DNA of 64,000 nucleotides from Sphingomonas sp. AP4-R1 (GCF_013113735.1 NZ_CP053346.1:1061001-1125000), one strand, 5' to 3'; positions 16,472-25,280 are shown, numbered from the stretch's first letter. A program made the numbers and translations. The notes: generated by a model not told the origin, from the letters alone.

Positions 16472-17692
16472 GTGCGGATCCTTCATCTCAGTACGCTGTA
16501 TCCGCCCCATATCGTCGGCGGAGCGGAGCGCTCGGTCGAATTGCTGGCGGAGGCGCAGGTCGCGCTCGGCCACACGGTCGGCGCCGCCTGCCTCAATCGC
16601 GAGACGGTCGCGCGCACGGAGCGCAACGACGTCAGCGTCTATCGCATGGCGCACGGCAATGATTTCTGGATGGAGGATGTCGAGGAGCATGGCCGCGCCG
16701 CGCGCACGGTCGCCAAGCTCAAGCAGCCCTTCAACACCGCGCTCGCCGGCCGCTTCGGCGCGGTGCTGGACGATTTCAAGCCGGATATCCTCCACAGCCA
16801 TTCGATGGTGGAGGTCAGCAGCCTGCTCTGGACCGAAGCCGCCAAGCGCGGCATTCCGGTGGCGCACACGATCCGCGATTATGAGCTGCTCTGCACCAAT
16901 TCGGGCATGTTCAAGAACGGCAAGACCTGCGCCTCGCGCCACGTGAAGTGCAAGGTGCTGACGCTCGACAAGCTCATGCGCCATCGCGCGGTCGGGGCGG
17001 TCGCCAGCGTCGGTCGGCAGATCCTCGATACGCATCTGGACGAGGGATATTTCTCCCACGTCGACAGGAATTATCGCCGCGTCATCTGGAATCCGGCGAT
17101 CGTGAAGGGGGCGGGGGCCAATTATGTGAAGCCCCGGCTCGAAGGGCCGCTGCGCTTCGGCTATCTCGGCCGCATCTCGGCGGAAAAGGGTGTCGATACG
17201 ATGCTGGAGGCGCTGCGCCTTCTGCCCGCCGGCGGCTGGGAGGCGATCATCGCCGGCAAGGCGCCCGCCGACATGCCCCGGTTCGAGGCGCTCGCGGCGG
17301 GCATGCCTGTCACGTTTGCCGGCTTCATGGATCCGAAGGACTTCTTCGAGGCGATCGATGTGCTGATCGTGCCGTCGCTGTGGGCGGAGCCGCTGCCGCG
17401 CACGATCCTGGAGGCCTGCGCGATGCGCGTGCCGTCGCTCGGCGCGCGCTCCGGCGGCATTCCCGAGCTGATCGGCGAAGAGAATAAGGACTGGCTGTAC
17501 GACGCGCATGATCCGGCCGACATGGCCGCGCGCATGGCGCCGATTGTGGAGCGCGGCCGCGACGGCCTCACCTTCGATCGCTTCGAGCTGGTCCTGTCGC
17601 AGACACAGCCCAGCACCGTCGCGAACAAATATCTGGATCTGTATCAGGGCGCACTGGCGAGCCGTGGGAAGACCCTCTCCGCGGCGGCCTAG
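16472..17692 (+). CDS. Glycosyltransferase family 4 (second of tandem pair)
   Basis: A 406-residue GT-B transferase, paralogous to the preceding gene: 'MRILHLSTLYPPHIVGGAER', 'GYLGRISAEKGVDTMLEAL' and 'PSLWAEPLPRTILEACAMRV'. The donor-site segment reads AEPLPRTILE rather than EPFGLTVVE, so the donor sugar may differ. GTG start 3 nt after the upstream stop; the first 20 bases are identical to those of its neighbour, which points to a recent duplication or sequence homogenisation at the 5' end. Confidence 0.92.
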   Translation: MRILHLSTLYPPHIVGGAERSVELLAEAQVALGHTVGAACLNRETVARTERNDVSVYRMAHGNDFWMEDVEEHGRAARTVAKLKQPFNTALAGRFGAVLDDFKPDILHSHSMVEVSSLLWTEAAKRGIPVAHTIRDYELLCTNSGMFKNGKTCASRHVKCKVLTLDKLMRHRAVGAVASVGRQILDTHLDEGYFSHVDRNYRRVIWNPAIVKGAGANYVKPRLEGPLRFGYLGRISAEKGVDTMLEALRLLPAGGWEAIIAGKAPADMPRFEALAAGMPVTFAGFMDPKDFFEAIDVLIVPSLWAEPLPRTILEACAMRVPSLGARSGGIPELIGEENKDWLYDAHDPADMAARMAPIVERGRDGLTFDRFELVLSQTQPSTVANKYLDLYQGALASRGKTLSAAA

Positions 17693-17721
17693 GCCCCGGA
17701 TCGACCTCGGCTCCTCTTCTT

Positions 17722-17750
17722 CGTCACCCCGGCCTTGAGCCGGGGTCCCG
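17722..17750. repeat. Half copy of a 'GTCACCCCGG' dispersed hairpin repeat
   Basis: CGTCACCCCGGCCTTGAGCC followed by GGGGTCCCG forms a short hairpin (CCCCGGC with GCCGGGG). It resembles one arm of the larger elements at 43474 and 55732. Confidence 0.55.
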
Positions 17751-17873
17751 CTGCCTTTGTTCCGGGTTCGGTGCGCGAAGAAGCGGGATGAAACGAACCC
17801 GCGCTCGCCTGTTATGATGGCGCGATGCGGCGGTGCGCGGCGATGCCGTGCGCCGGATTTCAGGAGACAAGCA

Positions 17874-18683
17874 ATGAGCGCACTTTCGGCGGGCAATGTG
17901 GCGATCGTGACGGGCGCGGCCGGCGGGATCGGCCTCGCCGTGGCCCGGCGGCTCGCGGCTCGGCAACTCACCGTGTGCCTCGTCGATCGATCCGATACGG
18001 TGCTGGAGCGCGCCCGTGAGCTGGCGGGCGCCGAGGGCTTCGTGGCCGATGTGTCGGATCGCGGAGCGGTCGAGGCGCTGGCGGCCGATATCCACGCCCG
18101 CTTCGGGCCCGTCTCGTTCCTGATGAACAATGCCGCGATCGCGGGCGGTGCCGATGCGCTGGGCGGCGCCGATATCTGGGCGGACGTGCTCGGCGTGAAT
18201 TTGATGGGCGTGCTGCACGGGATCCAGGCGTTCGTCCCCGCCATGATCGCGAGCGGCGCACCGGGCATCGTCGTGAACACCGGATCCAAGCAGGGCATCA
18301 CCCAGCCGCCCGGCAACACCGCCTACAATGTCAGCAAGTCGGCCGTGAAGGCGCTGACGGAGGGGCTGGCGCACAGCCTGCGCGAGGGGGCGGGGGACCG
18401 CATCGGCGCGCATCTGCTGATCCCCGGCTTCACCTTCACCGGCATGACAGCGCGGGCCGAAAAGCCGGACGCCGCGTGGACCGCCGATCAGGTAGCGGAT
18501 TTTCTGTTCGAACGGATGGCGGCGGGCGACTTCTACATCCTCTGCCCGGACAATGACGTCACGCGCGACACTGACGAGAAGCGCATGGCCTGGGCGATGG
18601 GCGACATCATCGAGAATCGCCCCGCTCTGTCGCGCTGGCATCCCGATTATCAGGATGCCTTCGCCGCCTTCCTGAAAAGCTGA
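17874..18683 (+). CDS. Short-chain dehydrogenase/reductase (SDR)
   Basis: A 269-residue classical SDR: cofactor loop 'GAAGGIGLAVARRLA' (TGxxxGxG variant), 'NNAAIAGG' (NNAG-like), catalytic 'YNVSKSA' (YxxxK) and 'LLIPGFTFTGMT'. ATG 17874 was chosen because CAGGAGAC lies just upstream and the Rossmann fold follows. It is separated by 181 bp, including repeat sequence, from the glycosyltransferases, so membership of the polysaccharide operon is doubtful. Substrate unknown. Confidence 0.88.
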   Translation: MSALSAGNVAIVTGAAGGIGLAVARRLAARQLTVCLVDRSDTVLERARELAGAEGFVADVSDRGAVEALAADIHARFGPVSFLMNNAAIAGGADALGGADIWADVLGVNLMGVLHGIQAFVPAMIASGAPGIVVNTGSKQGITQPPGNTAYNVSKSAVKALTEGLAHSLREGAGDRIGAHLLIPGFTFTGMTARAEKPDAAWTADQVADFLFERMAAGDFYILCPDNDVTRDTDEKRMAWAMGDIIENRPALSRWHPDYQDAFAAFLKS

Positions 18684-18692
18684 GGTGCGGCC

Positions 18693-19184
18693 TCAGAGGG
18701 CCAGTTCCAGCCCCTCGTGCGCCAGCAGGTAGCGCTTCGCCTCCAGCCCGCCGGCGAAGCCGGTGAGCGTGCCGTTGCCGCCGATCACGCGGTGGCACGG
18801 CGCGACGATCGAAAGCGGGTTGCGGCCGTTGGCGCCTCCCACCGCGCGCACCGCATTGGGCGATCCGATCGCGCGTGCGATCTCGCCATAGGTGCGCGTC
18901 TCGCCGAACGGGATGGCGAGCAGCTGCTCCCACACGCGCTTCTGGAAATCGGTGCCCATCGCATCCAGCGGCAGATCGAAGCGCGTGCGCGTGCCGGCGA
19001 AATAGTCGCGCAGCTGCGCCTCCGTCTCCATCAGCACGGGATGGTCGGGCCGCTCCTCCATCGCGCCGAGCGTCACGCGGCCCGGCCGGTCATCCTCCCA
19101 CAGGATTGCGGCGAGCCCGTTGTCGCTCGCCACCAGAGTCAGCGTGCCGACGGGCGAGGGCATTGTTGTGAAAGCGTAGGTCAT
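18693..19184 (-). CDS. ogt: Methylated-DNA--protein-cysteine methyltransferase
   Basis: A 163-residue suicide DNA-repair protein that removes alkyl groups from O6-alkylguanine. The active site 'PCHRVIGG' contains the acceptor Cys; upstream are 'FQKRVWEQLLAIPFGETRTY' and the Arg-finger/HTH region 'AVGGANGRNP'. ATG 19184 was chosen because a longer frame upstream reads 'LRQAQHER', which is dispersed-repeat sequence and not protein. No Ada-type N-terminal domain. Convergent with the SDR gene. Confidence 0.95.
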   Translation of the reverse strand: MTYAFTTMPSPVGTLTLVASDNGLAAILWEDDRPGRVTLGAMEERPDHPVLMETEAQLRDYFAGTRTRFDLPLDAMGTDFQKRVWEQLLAIPFGETRTYGEIARAIGSPNAVRAVGGANGRNPLSIVAPCHRVIGGNGTLTGFAGGLEAKRYLLAHEGLELAL

Positions 19185-19235
19185 CGAATGTCTCCGGCTT
19201 TCCGCCTTTGGGGGCGATGCGATGCCCCTTAAAAC

Positions 19236-19322
19236 CCGTTCGTGCTGAGCCTGTCGAAGCACCGTCCTTGTTCTTTCAGCGTGAGGAGAAGAACGGCACT
19301 TCGACAGGCTCAGTGCGAACGG
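19236..19322. repeat. Dispersed inverted repeat, type 1 ('GCTGAGCCTGTCGAAG')
   Basis: Left arm 19236-19267 (starting CCGTTCGTGCTGAGCC) is the near-perfect reverse complement of the right arm 19291-19322. The same unit recurs at 48233-48326, and a variant core occurs at 35214 and 60241. It could fold into a long hairpin; it lies upstream of ogt. Confidence 0.85.
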
Positions 19323-19405
19323 AAAAAGAAGGGCATCGTCGAACGTCGAGCGATTTAGCAGCGCGGGCCGCTCTCCGCCTCCCGCCGCTTGCGCTCAAAG
19401 CGGGG

Positions 19406-20596
19406 TCAGTCGCTGCCCAGATAGAAGACGAAGGAGGTGAAAAGGCTCAGCGTGATCGTCGTCATCACCAGCATCGCCGCCGTGCGCCACAGCGCGCTGA
19501 AGCGGCTGAGATCATAGGCGCCCTTCAACTGCCGGTAGATGTGGATCGGCGGCACGATCATCGCGATCAGCGGGATGATCGCGCCGGACAGGCCGATCCG
19601 GCCCAGCACCGCCAGCACCACCACCGCCAGCGACATGAAGGAGAGCGAGTAGATCGCGAAGATGGCGTGATCGTAGAGGCCCACGTCGCGGCGGAAGCAG
19701 AAGAGCAGCCAGATGAAGGGCACGGAGATGGGGATCAGCGCCCAGCTATATTTGTAGGCGTAATTCTTCATCTTGTAGACGACGAGTTCGGGATTATCGG
19801 CCGCATGCGCCAGCAGCCCGCCCACATAGGGGATCTGCGTCACCGGGCTCGGCGCCTCGCTGGCATGGTCCGCCGCGCCCTCGGCGGCCTTGCCCGCGAC
19901 CGGCGTCGTGCCGGCGGCTTTGGCCGCCACTTCCGCCGCTTTCCGGGCGGCCTGCGGGTCGGCGGCGGCGCGGCTGGCCTCCACCGCCGCCTTGCCCACG
20001 CCCGCCAGCCCGTGCGTCTCGATCGCCCGCAGCGCGGCCACCTCGGCGGTCAGATCGGTGATCTTCTCGGTCAGCCGGGCGCGATCGTCGGGGTCGGTTT
20101 CCTCGGCGAGCAAACGGCGCGTCTTGTCCAGTTTCACGCGCGTCTTCACGATCTCGGAGGCCACGCCCTGCTTGGTCGCTTCCGCCTTCGCCTTGGCGCC
20201 ATGCCCGCCGAGATTGGAGACGACCGCGAACATCAGGAAGACGGAAAACAGGAACAAGGCGATGGGCGAGACGAACTTGGCGCGCTCGCCCGCGACATAG
20301 CGCTTGGTCAGCTCGCCCGGCCGCAGCGCCAGCATCGGCAGCGTGTTCCAGATCTTGCCCTCGAAATGGAACACGCCGTGGGCGAGATCGTGGACCAGCG
20401 CCATCAGGTTGCGATGGACATGCCCCGCCTGCCCGCAGACGTGGCAATAGGGCCCTTCGCGCACCGTGCCGCAATTGGCGCAGGGCTCGTGCACGTCATG
20501 TCCCACCGCGGGCTCGCCCAGCCGTGCGCGCTCCACTTCGCGCGCCAGCAGGCCGGCCGTCGCCAGGTCCCCGATCGTGTCCGCCCCCTCGGTCAT
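19406..20596 (-). CDS. DUF3667 membrane protein with zinc ribbon
   Basis: A 396-residue protein. A zinc ribbon 'CANCGTVREGPYCHVCGQ' (CxxC...CxxC) stands near residues 39-56, followed by 'HDLAHGVFHFEGKIWNTL' and 'RPGELTKRYVAGERAKFVSP', the hallmarks of DUF3667. A first membrane segment near residue 105 precedes a long charged/Ala-rich helical stretch, then three or four further membrane segments to the C-terminus. Function of the family is not known to me. ATG 20596 chosen; the frame continues open upstream only as a shadow of the HerA-like gene, which ends 41 nt upstream. Confidence 0.8.
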   Translation of the reverse strand: MTEGADTIGDLATAGLLAREVERARLGEPAVGHDVHEPCANCGTVREGPYCHVCGQAGHVHRNLMALVHDLAHGVFHFEGKIWNTLPMLALRPGELTKRYVAGERAKFVSPIALFLFSVFLMFAVVSNLGGHGAKAKAEATKQGVASEIVKTRVKLDKTRRLLAEETDPDDRARLTEKITDLTAEVAALRAIETHGLAGVGKAAVEASRAAADPQAARKAAEVAAKAAGTTPVAGKAAEGAADHASEAPSPVTQIPYVGGLLAHAADNPELVVYKMKNYAYKYSWALIPISVPFIWLLFCFRRDVGLYDHAIFAIYSLSFMSLAVVVLAVLGRIGLSGAIIPLIAMIVPPIHIYRQLKGAYDLSRFSALWRTAAMLVMTTITLSLFTSFVFYLGSD

Positions 20597-20637
20597 GGGG
20601 CGATGATGCCGAAGCGGTCGCGTTCCGTCGAGGGGGG

Positions 20638-22269
20638 TCAGTCGGTGCCGGGCAGGCGGCCCTGCGCGCGCCAGCGGGCGATCGTGCGCGCCAGCCGTGC
20701 GGGCTCCTCGGCCGCCACCTGCCAGCCCAGCGCGAACGAGGGATCGGACGAAGCGGGCAGCTTCTCCGGCTCCAGATCGTCGAACACCGCGCGCATCGGC
20801 AGCGCGACGCCTTCGCCCACCACCACGGCCTCGCGATTGCGCAGGCCCGGGATCGCGTCGATCAGCCCGCGCGCGCCCTCGGGCACGGCCGAGCGGACAT
20901 GCGCCTGATCCTTGTCGTTGTTCAGCCGCATCGAGACGATCGTGCCGCACTGGGAAAGCACGCCCTCGGCCAGATCGGACGGCCGCTGCGAGATCAGGCC
21001 GAGCGACACGCCATATTTGCGGCCTTCCTTGGCGATCCGCTCCAGAATGCGGCGCGCGGGCGACATGGCATCGGCCGGAATGTAGCGATGCGCCTCCTCG
21101 CACACGAGCAGAACGGGCCGGGCATCGGCTCCGCGCGACCAGAGCGCATGATCGAACACCAGCCGCGCCAGCAGCGCCACCAGCACCGGCGTGATCTCGG
21201 ACGGCACGGCGGAGAGATCGACGATCGCGATCGGCTTGCCGTCGGCGGGCAGGCGCAGCAGGCGCTGCAGCACCGCCTGCATCGTATCGCCCACCATCAT
21301 GCCGGAGAACATGAAAGCGTAGCGCGGATCCACCTTCAGCTCGTCGATCCGCGCCTTCAGCCGCAGATAGGGGCCGATGCCCGTGCCGCCCTTGTCCAGT
21401 TTGCCCATCTCGGCCGAGAGGATGTTGCCCAGATCGGAGAGGAGATAGGGGATCGGGCTGTCGGCGGTGAGCCGGGCGATGCCCTCCGACGCCCGATTGC
21501 GCGCGCGTGCGGCGAGCAGGCATTTGGCGAAGATGTCGATGTCGATCTGACGCTCGGGGCCGCGCGCCGTCACGAAGATCTCGGCATGCTCCTCCAGATT
21601 CATCAGCCAATAGGGAAGGGCGAGGCTCGTCACGTCGAACACCGCGCCGGCTCCCGCGAAGGAGGCGCCATATTCGCCGTGCGGATCGATCATCAGCACG
21701 TGGCCATTCGTCGCCCGCTCGCAGATGCGGTGGAGCAGAAGCGCCGCGGCGGAGGATTTGCCCGTGCCGGTCGAGCCGAGGATCGCGAAATGGCGGCCGA
21801 GCAGCCCGTCGATATAGAAAGCCGCGCGCGCCTCGCCCGCCGAATGGATCCGGCCGAACGTGATGTGCGGCCGTTCGTCGGGTGCGAAGATGGCGATGCG
21901 ATCCGCCTCGCTCGTCGCATAGAGGCGGCAGCCGGGCAAAGGCAGGTGGCTCACGCCGCGCCGGAAGCGGCGAAAGCTCACGCCGTCGGCATCGGCCTCG
22001 CCCACGAAATCCAGATTGGCCACGATCAGGTCGCTGTCCGCTTCCTCGCGGCGCAGCGCGCTCACCTGCGCGATCACCCAGTTGGTGCCGACGGGCAGCT
22101 TCAGGTGGCTGCCGATCGCGCCGGGCTGGGCGGGTCCCGCCTGGCCGAGCGTCGCCAGCATGGCGGCGTCCAGCGTCGCGCGCGCGCCGGCCCCGGAAAT
22201 CTCCAGAACCCGGCCGATTTCGATGGCGCCGTCGGAGGCGGCGGTCAGGCGGAGATCCATCATCGTCAT
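20638..22269 (-). CDS. HerA-like ATPase (DUF87)
   Basis: A 543-residue protein. An N-terminal HAS-barrel-like region (about 1-150) precedes a HerA/FtsK-type motor with Walker A 'GSTGTGKSS' (165-173), 'LMIDPHGEYG' and Walker B 'VLLVCEEAHRYIPADA' (about 386-400), followed by 'GLISQRPSDL' and an Arg finger region 'VSMRLNNDKDQAHVR'. In archaea HerA pairs with NurA in end resection; no NurA is adjacent here. Bacterial solo members are common and poorly characterised. Start ATG 22269 chosen; in-frame ATGs follow at 22263 and 22260. Confidence 0.85.
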   Translation of the reverse strand: MTMMDLRLTAASDGAIEIGRVLEISGAGARATLDAAMLATLGQAGPAQPGAIGSHLKLPVGTNWVIAQVSALRREEADSDLIVANLDFVGEADADGVSFRRFRRGVSHLPLPGCRLYATSEADRIAIFAPDERPHITFGRIHSAGEARAAFYIDGLLGRHFAILGSTGTGKSSAAALLLHRICERATNGHVLMIDPHGEYGASFAGAGAVFDVTSLALPYWLMNLEEHAEIFVTARGPERQIDIDIFAKCLLAARARNRASEGIARLTADSPIPYLLSDLGNILSAEMGKLDKGGTGIGPYLRLKARIDELKVDPRYAFMFSGMMVGDTMQAVLQRLLRLPADGKPIAIVDLSAVPSEITPVLVALLARLVFDHALWSRGADARPVLLVCEEAHRYIPADAMSPARRILERIAKEGRKYGVSLGLISQRPSDLAEGVLSQCGTIVSMRLNNDKDQAHVRSAVPEGARGLIDAIPGLRNREAVVVGEGVALPMRAVFDDLEPEKLPASSDPSFALGWQVAAEEPARLARTIARWRAQGRLPGTD

Positions 22270-22369
22270 GCCCCCAGCCCATAGCCGCGAAAGCTTAAGA
22301 CGCTCCTGACGAGGTCCGCGCCGGCGGAGAGGCGTGGCGGCGGCCCGCGCCCGGCGATAAAGCGGGCAC

Positions 22370-23101
22370 ATGGCCGATTATTTAATCCGAGATGGCAAGC
22401 CCTCCCTCGCTTATCATCACCGCCCCGGCACGGGCCCGACGATCGTGTTCCTGCCGGGCTACATGTCCGACATGAACGGCGGCAAGGCGCTCGCGCTGGA
22501 GGCGTGGGCGATGGCGCGCGGCCACGCGATGCTGCGCCTCGATTATGCCGGCTGCGGCGAGAGCGAGGGCGTGTTCGCCGAACAGACGCTGGCGAGCTGG
22601 CATGAGGACGTGCTGGGTCTGATCGATAATGTCACCGTCGGGCCGTTGGTGCTGGTCGGCTCCTCGATGGGCGGGTGGCAGATGCTGCTCGCCGCCGTCG
22701 CCCGGCCGGATCGCGTCGCGGGCCTCGTCGGCATCGCCGCCGCGCCCGATTTCACCGAATGGGGTTTTGACGACGCGATGCGGCAGACGCTGGCCGAGGA
22801 TGGCCTGCTGGTCGAGGAATCGCCTTATTCCCCCACGCCGATGATCACCACGCTGCCTTTGTGGCAGAGCGGGCAGGCGCTGCTGCTGCTCGATGATGAG
22901 ATCGCCTATGATGGCCCCGTCCGCCTGCTCCACGGTCTGGACGATCCCGACGTGCCACCCTCGATCTCGTTCCGGCTGGGCCGGGCGCTGCGTTCAGACG
23001 ATGTGCAGACGATTCTGGTCAAGGGCGGCGATCATCGCCTGTCGCGCCCGCAGGATCTGGATCTGCTGGTGCAGACGGTCGCCCGCCTGATCGAGAGCTG
23101 A
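22370..23101 (+). CDS. Alpha/beta hydrolase
   Basis: A 243-residue alpha/beta-hydrolase: oxyanion region 'FLPGYMSDMNGGK', nucleophile elbow 'LVGSSMGGWQ' with the catalytic Ser, acid in 'LLHGLDDPDVP', and His in 'KGGDHRLSRPQDL'. The compact fold without a cap domain resembles the palmitoyl thioesterase/ABHD10 type. No signal peptide. Divergent from the HerA-like gene across about 100 bp; followed directly by a TPR protein gene. Substrate unknown. Confidence 0.85.
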   Translation: MADYLIRDGKPSLAYHHRPGTGPTIVFLPGYMSDMNGGKALALEAWAMARGHAMLRLDYAGCGESEGVFAEQTLASWHEDVLGLIDNVTVGPLVLVGSSMGGWQMLLAAVARPDRVAGLVGIAAAPDFTEWGFDDAMRQTLAEDGLLVEESPYSPTPMITTLPLWQSGQALLLLDDEIAYDGPVRLLHGLDDPDVPPSISFRLGRALRSDDVQTILVKGGDHRLSRPQDLDLLVQTVARLIES

Positions 23102-23878
23102 GTGATCCTTCTTTTCCTTCTCGCCGCCGCTGCCGGCACGTCCCCCACGCCGCTGGCGAAGCTTCCGGGCGACGATACGGCGCGCTTCAACGCCTGCGTC
23201 GCGCTCACCAAGAGCGATGTGCCGCGCGCACTGAGCGAGGCGACGGAGTGGGCGAAACAGGCGGACAATCTGCCCTCGCGTCACTGTCTCGGGCTGGCCC
23301 AGGGCGCGGATGGCGACTGGAATGCCGCCGCCGCCACCTTCGTGCGCGCGGGCACGGCGGCCGAATCCGCGAACGATCCGCGCGCCGTGCTGCTGTGGAC
23401 GCAGGCGGGCAATGCGGCGCTGGCGGGCGACGATCCGCAACTGGCGCGCACCGCGATCGATCGCGCGCTGAAGCTGCCGGGCCTGACGGAGGTGATGCAG
23501 GGCGAGGCGTGGCTGGATCGGGCCCGCGCCAATGTCGGGCTGAACGATCCGGCGGCCGCGCGCATCGATATCGATCGCGCGCTGAAGCTGGTGCCGAACG
23601 ATCCTTTCGCCTGGCTGCTCTCGGCCACGCTGGCGCGGCGTCAGGACGATCTGGAGCGCGCCTCGCGCGACATATCGGAGGCCGCCAAGCTCGCGCCCGA
23701 TGCGGCGGCGGTGGCGCTGGAGGCGGGCAATATCGCGATCATGGCGGGCGCCGATTCCGCCGCGAAAGTGGCGTGGGAACGCGCGAAGAAGCTCGCGCCC
23801 GGCGATCCGGCCGGGCAGGCGGCGGCGGCGCAACTGGAGGAATTGGCCGCTCAGGCGGACGACCCGCCGAAGAAGTGA
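23102..23878 (+). CDS. Tetratricopeptide-repeat protein with N-terminal signal
   Basis: A 258-residue protein that starts 'MILLFLLAAAAGTSP', a short signal-peptide-like or anchor segment, then several degenerate TPR helices ('ARTAIDRALKLPGLTEVMQG', 'ARIDIDRALKLVPNDPFAWL', 'AAKVAWERAKKLAPGDP'). GTG start directly abuts the stop of the hydrolase gene, so both are co-translated. TPR proteins act as interaction scaffolds, here probably in the periplasm. No specific partner can be named. Confidence 0.75.
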   Translation: MILLFLLAAAAGTSPTPLAKLPGDDTARFNACVALTKSDVPRALSEATEWAKQADNLPSRHCLGLAQGADGDWNAAAATFVRAGTAAESANDPRAVLLWTQAGNAALAGDDPQLARTAIDRALKLPGLTEVMQGEAWLDRARANVGLNDPAAARIDIDRALKLVPNDPFAWLLSATLARRQDDLERASRDISEAAKLAPDAAAVALEAGNIAIMAGADSAAKVAWERAKKLAPGDPAGQAAAAQLEELAAQADDPPKK

Positions 23879-23953
23879 TCTCCGATCATCGCTGTTCGTG
23901 CCGTTCGCAATGACGAACCAGGGGGAGCCGCTCGCGCCCACATGTTCGTTCGT

Positions 23954-24679
23954 TCAAAGAGAGAGGCCGAGGCGGACCAGCACGGTATCGCCAGCCGCGC
24001 TGGTCGCGGGTGTATCCCGATCCGACGCCCGTATGTCGTTACCCACATAGAGCAGGCTCACCGTGATCGGCCCGCGAGCATGCTCGATGCCGAGCTGCCA
24101 GTCGAAATAGGCGCCGCCGGGGCGCAGCCGATCGGCGCGGGCGGCCTTGCTCACGTCGCCGGAGGAATGGCCGATGCCGCCGGTCGCCGAGAAAGGCGTG
24201 CCCAGGATCGCCACGCGCGCCTGAGCCGCCAGATAGAGATTGTCGCCGCCGATCGCTTTCTGCCGTGGTGCGTAGCTGGCGGACAGATCAAGGGAGGCCG
24301 GGCCAAGGCTGGTGCCGATGCCGCCTTGCACCTCGGCATAATCGAGCGGGCCCGAACCGCCGGCGAAGAGGTGGCCGACGATGCCCGCATCCAGACGGAT
24401 GGCGCCGGTTTGCGCGCGCCATGAGGCGCCGAGATCGAATCCGGCATCGGCGCCGCCATGGCGCGCCGCGCCCCGGAGCGTTGTCGCGGCGGCATCCAGC
24501 CGGAAGGCCGGGGAGGGATCGATCGCGAGCGCCGCTCGCGCAGCGGCTTTTCCTCCACTCCAGCTGAGGCCTCGCCGCCGCTCGTCCGATCCGGCCTCGA
24601 AGGTGGCCGTGGCGGCACGGGCCGCCACCGGCAGGCATAGGATTGCGAGAGCCAGAATCGTGCGGGCGGCGGCGATCAC
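23954..24679 (-). CDS. TorF-like putative outer-membrane protein
   Basis: A 241-residue secreted protein. After 'VIAAARTILALAILCLPVAA' (signal peptide, AxA site) come 'SDERRRGLSWSGGKAAARAA', the motif region of the TorF/gcw_chp putative porins (usually SDYxFRGxSxS), and a barrel-like chain ending 'DTVLVRLGLSL' with a terminal Leu strand. GTG 24679 was chosen because the signal peptide starts there; an in-frame ATG at 24724 would overlap the upstream gene by 44 nt. Function of the family is unknown. Confidence 0.65.
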   Translation of the reverse strand: MIAAARTILALAILCLPVAARAATATFEAGSDERRRGLSWSGGKAAARAALAIDPSPAFRLDAAATTLRGAARHGGADAGFDLGASWRAQTGAIRLDAGIVGHLFAGGSGPLDYAEVQGGIGTSLGPASLDLSASYAPRQKAIGGDNLYLAAQARVAILGTPFSATGGIGHSSGDVSKAARADRLRPGGAYFDWQLGIEHARGPITVSLLYVGNDIRASDRDTPATSAAGDTVLVRLGLSL

Positions 24680-24680
24680 C

Positions 24681-25112
24681 TTATTCCGATCCGCCGCCGG
24701 CCACCGCGATGCTGGTAGCCACAACCGGGCCGTCCGCTTCCGCCACCGTCACGACATGGTCTCTCAACGTGGCGTTGCGGCGCGCCACGTCGCGCTCGAT
24801 GCCGGAGGCGACGGTCAGGCAATCGCCCGCGCGCAACCCGCTCAGCACCGTGCGGCTGCCGAGCGGGGTGGGCTCGCTGCCGGGCGGCGTGCGCGACACA
24901 TGGATGTTGGCATTCCAGTCACAGATCTGGGTGCTCATCCGCCCCGGTGCGCTGGCCATGCCGCGCTGCTTCAGCGCGATGTTGGTCACGCCCTCATAGG
25001 TCGCGGTCACATTGCGGCCCTGATGCTGGTGATGGATCGTGTGGGAAAGATGGGTGGCGGGCGGTGTGCCTGCCATCGCCGCTGCCAGGGCGGTGATCAT
25101 GAGGATGCTCAT
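24681..25112 (-). CDS. Secreted hypothetical protein
   Basis: A 143-residue protein that begins 'MSILMITALAAAMAGTPPA', a signal peptide, and has two cysteines ('QICDWNANIHVSR', 'RAGDCLTV') that could form a disulfide in the periplasm. The central part 'HSHTIHHQHQGRNVTATYEG'-like region is His-rich (four His between residues 21 and 30). It is not recognised as a known family. It lies 1-2 nt upstream of the TorF-like gene on the same strand, so the two probably function together. Confidence 0.65.
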   Translation of the reverse strand: MSILMITALAAAMAGTPPATHLSHTIHHQHQGRNVTATYEGVTNIALKQRGMASAPGRMSTQICDWNANIHVSRTPPGSEPTPLGSRTVLSGLRAGDCLTVASGIERDVARRNATLRDHVVTVAEADGPVVATSIAVAGGGSE

Positions 25113-25223
25113 CTCAGGTCTCCTGCGAACGCCGGGCTATGCTGCCCGTACGCCCGAGCCGAGATGGTGTGGCCGCATGTCCTCATCATGTCGCATCGGT
25201 GAGTTTTGATGCCGGATACGACA

Positions 25224-25253
25224 AGGCCCGGCCTCCGATCGGAAGCCGGGCCT
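25224..25253 (-). terminator. Hairpin downstream of sodB
   Basis: A perfect 9-bp stem, AGGCCCGGC (25224-25232) with GCCGGGCCT (25245-25253), lies about 28 bp after the sodB stop on the minus strand. No T tract follows, so it is a likely but imperfect intrinsic terminator; it also separates the next minus-strand gene. Confidence 0.6.
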
Positions 25254-25280
25254 CGCGATTTCAGGCCTTGCGGCCGGAGC

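Noticed and set aside
15218..18319. Very long open frame (over 1,000 codons) on the minus strand
   Set aside because: It lies antisense to two clear glycosyltransferase genes and an SDR gene, has an Arg/His/Ala-rich composition and no domain; it is a GC-bias shadow frame.
19185..19262. N-terminal extension of Ogt beginning 'MLRQAQHER'
   Set aside because: This is the translated dispersed repeat, not protein; the conserved Ogt sequence begins after ATG 19184.
20597..22282. Upstream extension of the DUF3667 frame through the HerA gene
   Set aside because: It is the shifted frame of the HerA-like gene; the zinc ribbon and a good ATG mark the true start at 20596.
23880..23935. Possible further repeat copy containing CGTTCGCAATGACGA
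   Set aside because: Only a short piece resembles the type 5 element and no inverted partner could be found.
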